Assembly: GCA_021779855.1 (NCBI GenBank)
Contig: JAJXZW010000006.1
Coordinates: 1 to 64,000, forward strand
Direction of reading: 5' to 3'
DNA: 64,000 nt
DNA from: Actinomycetes bacterium
GTDB taxonomy: Bacteria > Actinomycetota > Acidimicrobiia > Acidimicrobiales > RAAP-2
Shown here: positions 60,228 through 64,000 of the stretch, piece by piece
Layout of the letters: each line of letters begins with the position of its first letter
Numbering within the stretch: the stretch's first letter is position 1
Made by a program: the position numbers and the translations under genes
Notes under the pieces: model-generated
What the model was told of the DNA's origin: nothing
Seen by the model: the letters and a program-made list of their open reading frames with translations, nothing else
The model's database searches: none

Positions 60228-61637
60228 TCAGACGTTGTCGGGGTGCAGGTGACTCGGCGAGGCCACGGGCTCGCCGAAGGTCGGCTCGGGGAAGGCCTCC
60301 TCCTCGTGGATCGCGAGGTCGCCCTCGCGCAGCGTGAGGTCGTCCTCGCGCAGGCCCACGAGCATCTTCACCACGTAGAAGATGATGGCCGTCCCGACGG
60401 CCGTGAAGCCGATGACCCACAGGGCCGCCAGGAACTGCTCCCAGAGCTGGTGGAAGGAGTGGGTGTAGAACCACCCGCCGACGCTGACGGCGCCCACGCC
60501 CCGGTAGTGGGCGCCGGCCACCCCGTACTCGACCATCTTGGGGTCGGCGAGCAGCCCCACGAGGAGCCCCCCGGTGAGCCCGGCGAAGCCGTGGGTGTAG
60601 ACGACCCCGAGGGCGTCGTCGACCGCGGTGAAGGGCCGAAGCCTCGAGACGTAGTTCCACGCGACCCACACGATGCTCGAGGCGATGACCCCGACGAGCA
60701 GGGCTCCCACCCCGTTCACCCAGCCCGCCGAGGGCGTGATCGCGACGAGCCCGCAGATCATCCCGTTGATGGCCCCGAGGAAGGTCGGCTTCTTCTGGCG
60801 CGACGCGAACATGTCCCAGAGGAGCCAGGTGAGAAGCGCCGCCGCCGTGGCGACGTTGGTGTTGAGCACGGCCGAGGCCGCGTCGGCGCCCGCGTAGAAC
60901 GGGTCGCCCCCGTTGAAGCCGTTCCAGCCCAGCCACAAGATCCCGGCCCCGATGGCCACCATCATCAGGTTCGAGGGAAAGGCGTTCTCGCGGTCCTGCC
61001 AGCGTCGCGGGCCCACGATCGCCGCCCCGACGAAGGCCGCCACTCCGGCCGAGAGGTGGATGACGTAGCCGCCCGAGTAGTCGACCGCGCCCTTCTGGGC
61101 GAAGAAGCCCCCGCCCCATAGGAGGGCGGCGTTCACGCAGTAGACGAGCGTGATCCACAGCGGCACGATCAGGAGCCAGGCCTTGAACTTGAGCCGACCG
61201 ACCAGCCCCCCGAGGAAGAGCAGCGGGGTGATCGCCGCGAAGACGAACTGGAAGTAGGCGAGCGTCGCGGTGGAGAAGTGGAACGGGATGAGGCTGTTCG
61301 CCCCCGAGACGGCCTGGCCCTGCTGGCTGCCGGCGGTCGAGAGCGGGGTGAAGTGACCGATGAACCCGCTCCAGAACGAGCCGGTCGGCCCGAAGTGGCT
61401 GAGCGGCCCGAAGGCCAGGTTGTAGCCCCAGAGCATCCACACCACGAGGGTCAAGGAGAAGCCCGAAAAGACCATGAGCATGGTGTTCACGATCCACTTC
61501 TTGCGCATCAGGCCGCCGTAGAGCACGGCGATGCCCGGCAGGCTCATCAGCCCGACCAGGGTCGCCGCCACCAGCTGCCAGGTGTTGTCCGCGGGGTTCA
61601 GCCAACTCGGGTACGGGACGTTCGCGGCCCAGAGCAC
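60228..61637 (-). CDS. amtB: Ammonium transporter AmtB
   Basis: A 469-residue membrane channel with 11-12 helices. Landmarks are VAATLVGLMSLPGIAVLYGG, LWGYNLAFGP, the signature VDYSGGYVIHLSAGVAAFVG, DDALGVVYTHGFAGLTGG (second pore His region), and GWNGFNGGDPF. GTG start with GGAGGAGG six bases upstream. The long acidic C-terminal tail (LREDDLTLREGDLAIHEEEA) is expected to contact GlnK. First gene of amtB-glnK. Confidence 0.93.
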   Translation of the reverse strand: MLWAANVPYPSWLNPADNTWQLVAATLVGLMSLPGIAVLYGGLMRKKWIVNTMLMVFSGFSLTLVVWMLWGYNLAFGPLSHFGPTGSFWSGFIGHFTPLSTAGSQQGQAVSGANSLIPFHFSTATLAYFQFVFAAITPLLFLGGLVGRLKFKAWLLIVPLWITLVYCVNAALLWGGGFFAQKGAVDYSGGYVIHLSAGVAAFVGAAIVGPRRWQDRENAFPSNLMMVAIGAGILWLGWNGFNGGDPFYAGADAASAVLNTNVATAAALLTWLLWDMFASRQKKPTFLGAINGMICGLVAITPSAGWVNGVGALLVGVIASSIVWVAWNYVSRLRPFTAVDDALGVVYTHGFAGLTGGLLVGLLADPKMVEYGVAGAHYRGVGAVSVGGWFYTHSFHQLWEQFLAALWVIGFTAVGTAIIFYVVKMLVGLREDDLTLREGDLAIHEEEAFPEPTFGEPVASPSHLHPDNV

Positions 61638-61819
61638 GGTCTCCTCCTCCTATCCGGGAGGACGACGCTGGCCTCGACGTGGCCCCAGGCTCCCAGTCAC
61701 GGATTTCCGCGCCGTTAGCGACGTGTTTCGCCGGTGTGAACGCGCGCGCGACTGAGAACGCGCCCAGGACGAGGAGCCAATAGGTCCGAAGGTCCCGGGC
61801 GGCGCCCTTCCCCGGGGCG

Positions 61820-61825
61820 TACCCT
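61820..61825 (+). promoter_or_regulatory. -10 box of leaderless promoter for DUF3024 gene
   Basis: TACCCT, six bases, then the GTG at 61832. Confidence 0.6.
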
Positions 61826-61831
61826 CGGCGC

Positions 61832-62170
61832 GTGAGCGACCTGCCGCGCGACGAGGTGGAGAGGATCCGCGACTACTGCGACCAGCGGGTCCCCGGCGAG
61901 CTCGCCGACCAGGTACGCGTCGAGGCCCGCCCGAAGGGCCAGGCGGTCACCATCGTCGAGTCGCGCCCTCCGTGGCGCGGGGAGCGCGGTCCGGCGTGGC
62001 GAGAGGTGCGCATCGCTCAGTTGCGCTTCGACCCCGCGCTCGACGAGTGGACGCTCTACTGGTCCGACCGCGACGAGCGCTGGCACCGCTTCGAGGAGGC
62101 CTACCCCGGGCCCCTCGAAGAGGTGCTGGCCGTCCTCGAGAGCGACCCCACCGGCGTCTTCTGGGGCTGA
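61832..62170 (+). CDS. DUF3024-family protein
   Basis: A 112-residue protein of the small DUF3024 family. Typical motifs are VTIVESRPPWRGERGPAWRE, VRIAQLRFDPALDEWTLYWS and DRDERWHRFEEAYPGPLEEV. Function unknown; members are found as single genes or fused elsewhere. Start fixed by TACCCT six bases upstream. No coupled neighbour. Confidence 0.78.
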   Translation: MSDLPRDEVERIRDYCDQRVPGELADQVRVEARPKGQAVTIVESRPPWRGERGPAWREVRIAQLRFDPALDEWTLYWSDRDERWHRFEEAYPGPLEEVLAVLESDPTGVFWG

Positions 62171-62521
62171 CCAACCCGGCGAGCGTCGGAACCCGCGGGC
62201 GTCGGGTCGCGGCGACACCAACACGACGTCCGAGGTTCACGGCCCGGTTCACGCAGCGCGTCGTCCACGGGCGGGATCCCTGCGGCGAGGATCGCCGGCA
62301 GACCCGCGGGCAGCGCGTGAAGGCCGCCCGACGGTCGGCTGGGCCCGGATGAGACCGTCGACGGCGCCCTTCGCCGGGAGGCTCGTGGAGGGCAAGGGCG
62401 TCGTCGGGGTGGACGGGGCGACCGAGGAGCGCTGGTTCGTGGCTCCGCCGGTCCGAGCCCTGCGGGGAGTCCGCCCGGCGCCGGGCGGACCACCTTCTCG
62501 CCCGGGTGAGGGAGCGTCGCC
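62171..62521. other. 350-base gap before the Fe-S reductase stop
   Basis: GC-rich. A 58-codon plus-strand frame (62349-62525, opening MRPSTAPFAGRLVEGKGVVG) has no start signal and overlaps the reductase stop, so I do not call it. No terminator or repeat stands out. Confidence 0.35.
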
Positions 62522-64000
62522 CTAGCCGAGGGAGCGCTCGACCACCTGGCTGATGTCGAGGACGTCCACGTCGTCGCCCCGCCCGGAAGCCTTCACGGCG
62601 TCGTCGAGCATGATCATGCAGAACGGGCAGGCCGTCGAGATCACGTCGGCGCCGGTGGCGAGGGCCTCCTCGGTCCGCTCGAGGTTCACTCGCTTGCCGA
62701 TGGACTCCTCCATCCACATCCGCGCGCCGCCGGCCCCGCAGCAGAAACCCCGCTCGCGGTGACGGCGCATCTCGACCGTGGTGGCCCCGGGCACGGCGCC
62801 GATGACCGAGCGGGGCTCGTCGAAGACCCGGTTGTGTCGGCCCAGATAGCACGGGTCGTGGTAGGTGACCGTCCCGGAGAAGTTGACCCCCGGGGTGAGC
62901 CGCCCCGTGGCCACGAGGTGGCCGAGCAGCTCGGCGTGGTGGATCACCTCGAACTCCCCGCCGAGGGCCGGGTACTCGTTCTTGATCGTGTTGAAGCAGT
63001 GGGGGCAGCTCGCCACGACCCTGGTGGCCTTCGCGCCCTTCAGGGTCTCGATGTTCGCCTTGGCCATCTCCTGGAACAGGTACTCGTTGCCCATGCGCCG
63101 GGCCGGATCGCCGGTGCAGGACTCGCGCGGGCCGAGGATCCCGAACGTGATCCCGGCCCGGTGGAGCATGCGTGCCGTCGAGACGATCTGGGCGCGGCCG
63201 CGCTCGTCGAGCGCTCCCGCGCAGCCCACCCAGTAGAGGTACTCGAGATCGTCGGGGATCTCGCCCTCGACGACGGGCACCTCGAAGTCGAGGGCGCCGA
63301 GCCACTCGGTGCGCTTGCTCGCCCCGAGCCCCCACGGGTCGCCCTGGTTCTCCATGTTGCGCAGCAGCAGTGCCGCCTCGCTGGGGAACCGGCTCTCCAT
63401 CAGCACCTCGTAGCGGCGCATGTCGATGATGGCGTCGACGTGCTCGATGTCGACCGGGCACTGCTCGACGCAGCTCCCGCAGGTCGTGCACGACCACAGG
63501 ACGTCGGGGTCGATCGTCGTGGGCACGAGGGTCGCCACTTCCCCCTGGGCACCGGAGAGGAGGCGGTCGGCCGAGGCGAACATCGTGTCGCGCAGACCCA
63601 TCACGAGCAGCTTGGGGCTGAGGGGCTTGCCGGTGTTCCACGCGGGGCAGACGCTCTGACAGCGCCCGCACTCGGTGCACGTCGCCAGGTCCAGCAGCTG
63701 CTTCCAGGTGAAGTCCTCGATCCGGCCCGCGCCGAAGGTCGTGTCCTCGGTGACGTGCTCCATGTCCATGTCGGGGGTCTTGTCGAGCCCGCCGAGGGCC
63801 CGGGGCCGGCGCGAGAAGGCGACGTTGACCGGCGCCATGAAGATGTGCAGGTGCTTGGAGTACGAGACGAAGACCAGGAAGCCCGCGATCACCGCGATGT
63901 TCGCGAGCACGAAGACCGCCTCGAGCACCGAGTTCACCCCGACCCCGAGGGGGGCGAGCCAGCCCGCGACGACCTTGCTCGCAAAGGCCCAGGGCGACGC
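62522..64000 (-). CDS. Heterodisulfide-reductase-like Fe-S oxidoreductase, C-terminal part (runs off window)
   Basis: 493 codons are visible; the frame continues past the right edge. The visible start has one membrane helix ([20 protein letters not shown], probably the last of a cytochrome-b-like set). Two 4Fe-4S motifs follow ([12 protein letters not shown] and [12 protein letters not shown]). Two CCG-type domains close the protein ([16 protein letters not shown] with [10 protein letters not shown], then [16 protein letters not shown] and [10 protein letters not shown]). This is the HdrD/GlpC-like architecture of the actinobacterial Rv0338c family, a membrane-linked electron carrier to an unknown acceptor. 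It is incomplete, so the exact type is uncertain. Confidence 0.82.
   Translation of the reverse strand, partial: ASPWAFASKVVAGWLAPLGVGVNSVLEAVFVLANIAVIAGFLVFVSYSKHLHIFMAPVNVAFSRRPRALGGLDKTPDMDMEHVTEDTTFGAGRIEDFTWKQLLDLATCTECGRCQSVCPAWNTGKPLSPKLLVMGLRDTMFASADRLLSGAQGEVATLVPTTIDPDVLWSCTTCGSCVEQCPVDIEHVDAIIDMRRYEVLMESRFPSEAALLLRNMENQGDPWGLGASKRTEWLGALDFEVPVVEGEIPDDLEYLYWVGCAGALDERGRAQIVSTARMLHRAGITFGILGPRESCTGDPARRMGNEYLFQEMAKANIETLKGAKATRVVASCPHCFNTIKNEYPALGGEFEVIHHAELLGHLVATGRLTPGVNFSGTVTYHDPCYLGRHNRVFDEPRSVIGAVPGATTVEMRRHRERGFCCGAGGARMWMEESIGKRVNLERTEEALATGADVISTACPFCMIMLDDAVKASGRGDDVDVLDISQVVERSLG

Noticed and set aside
62349..62525. A 58-codon plus-strand frame opening MRPSTAPFAGRLVEGKGVVG
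   Set aside because: No ribosome-binding or promoter signal and it overlaps the Fe-S reductase stop.

Overview
The window is high-GC DNA (roughly 70% by eye) from an actinobacterium. Markers include an HspR-type dnaK-grpE-dnaJ-hspR-clpB operon, a DevR/DevS-like two-component pair, an Rv1355c (MoeY)-like protein beside c-di-GMP genes, GTG starts in about half the genes, and very frequent four-base GTGA overlaps. A deep-branching class such as Acidimicrobiia is plausible, but that is an inference. No rRNA is present, so placement is not firm.

Positions 1-1755 are visibly lower in GC. They look like the end of a genomic island: an IS3-type transposase tail, IS-end-like repeats, a coiled-coil protein, and the C-terminal tip of an RHS protein that stops abruptly at a tRNA T-arm-like sequence. 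Positions 1811-14203 carry two small paralogues, a tryptophanase, a broken serpin gene, two secreted proteins, a metallophosphoesterase, a 76-residue small protein near a radical SAM/SPASM enzyme and a PPOX-fold protein, a frameshifted GNAT gene, two membrane proteins, a hydrolase and a cis-prenyltransferase.

Positions 14236-29462 hold transporters with MarR regulators (MarR plus MFS twice), an amidase, a lipoprotein, a thymidylate-synthase-like protein, a DUF1295 membrane protein, the DevR/DevS pair with nearby GGGACC palindromes, a DUF2156 protein, a COG4315-type secreted protein, a DtxR-family regulator and OsmC. Positions 29800-36644 form a leftward c-di-GMP block (GGDEF, GAF-GGDEF-EAL) downstream of a 975-residue GNAT-like/ThiF/nitroreductase fusion. 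A VOC protein, tRNA-Asp and tRNA-Phe follow.

Positions 38499-50408 carry de novo purine synthesis in two leftward units: purA-purD-purB-purC-purS-purQ-purL, then purF-purM-pyrE. Nearly all genes overlap by GTGA. A PHP phosphoesterase and a serine hydrolase face them. The chaperone operon dnaK-grpE-dnaJ-hspR-clpB (58885 to 52582) lies upstream. Between clpB and purA sits a small foreign insert flanked by about 260-bp near-identical copies of the clpB 3' end. The window closes with phosphoglycerate mutase, a PII protein with AmtB, a DUF3024 protein and the end of a large Fe-S reductase gene.

Three genome-scale habits stand out. Many genes have a TANNNT box 6-8 bases before an ATG or GTG, which suggests leaderless mRNAs. 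Six convergent gene pairs share the tetranucleotide CTAG as overlapping TAG stops. Same-strand neighbours are coupled by GTGA or ATGA overlaps.
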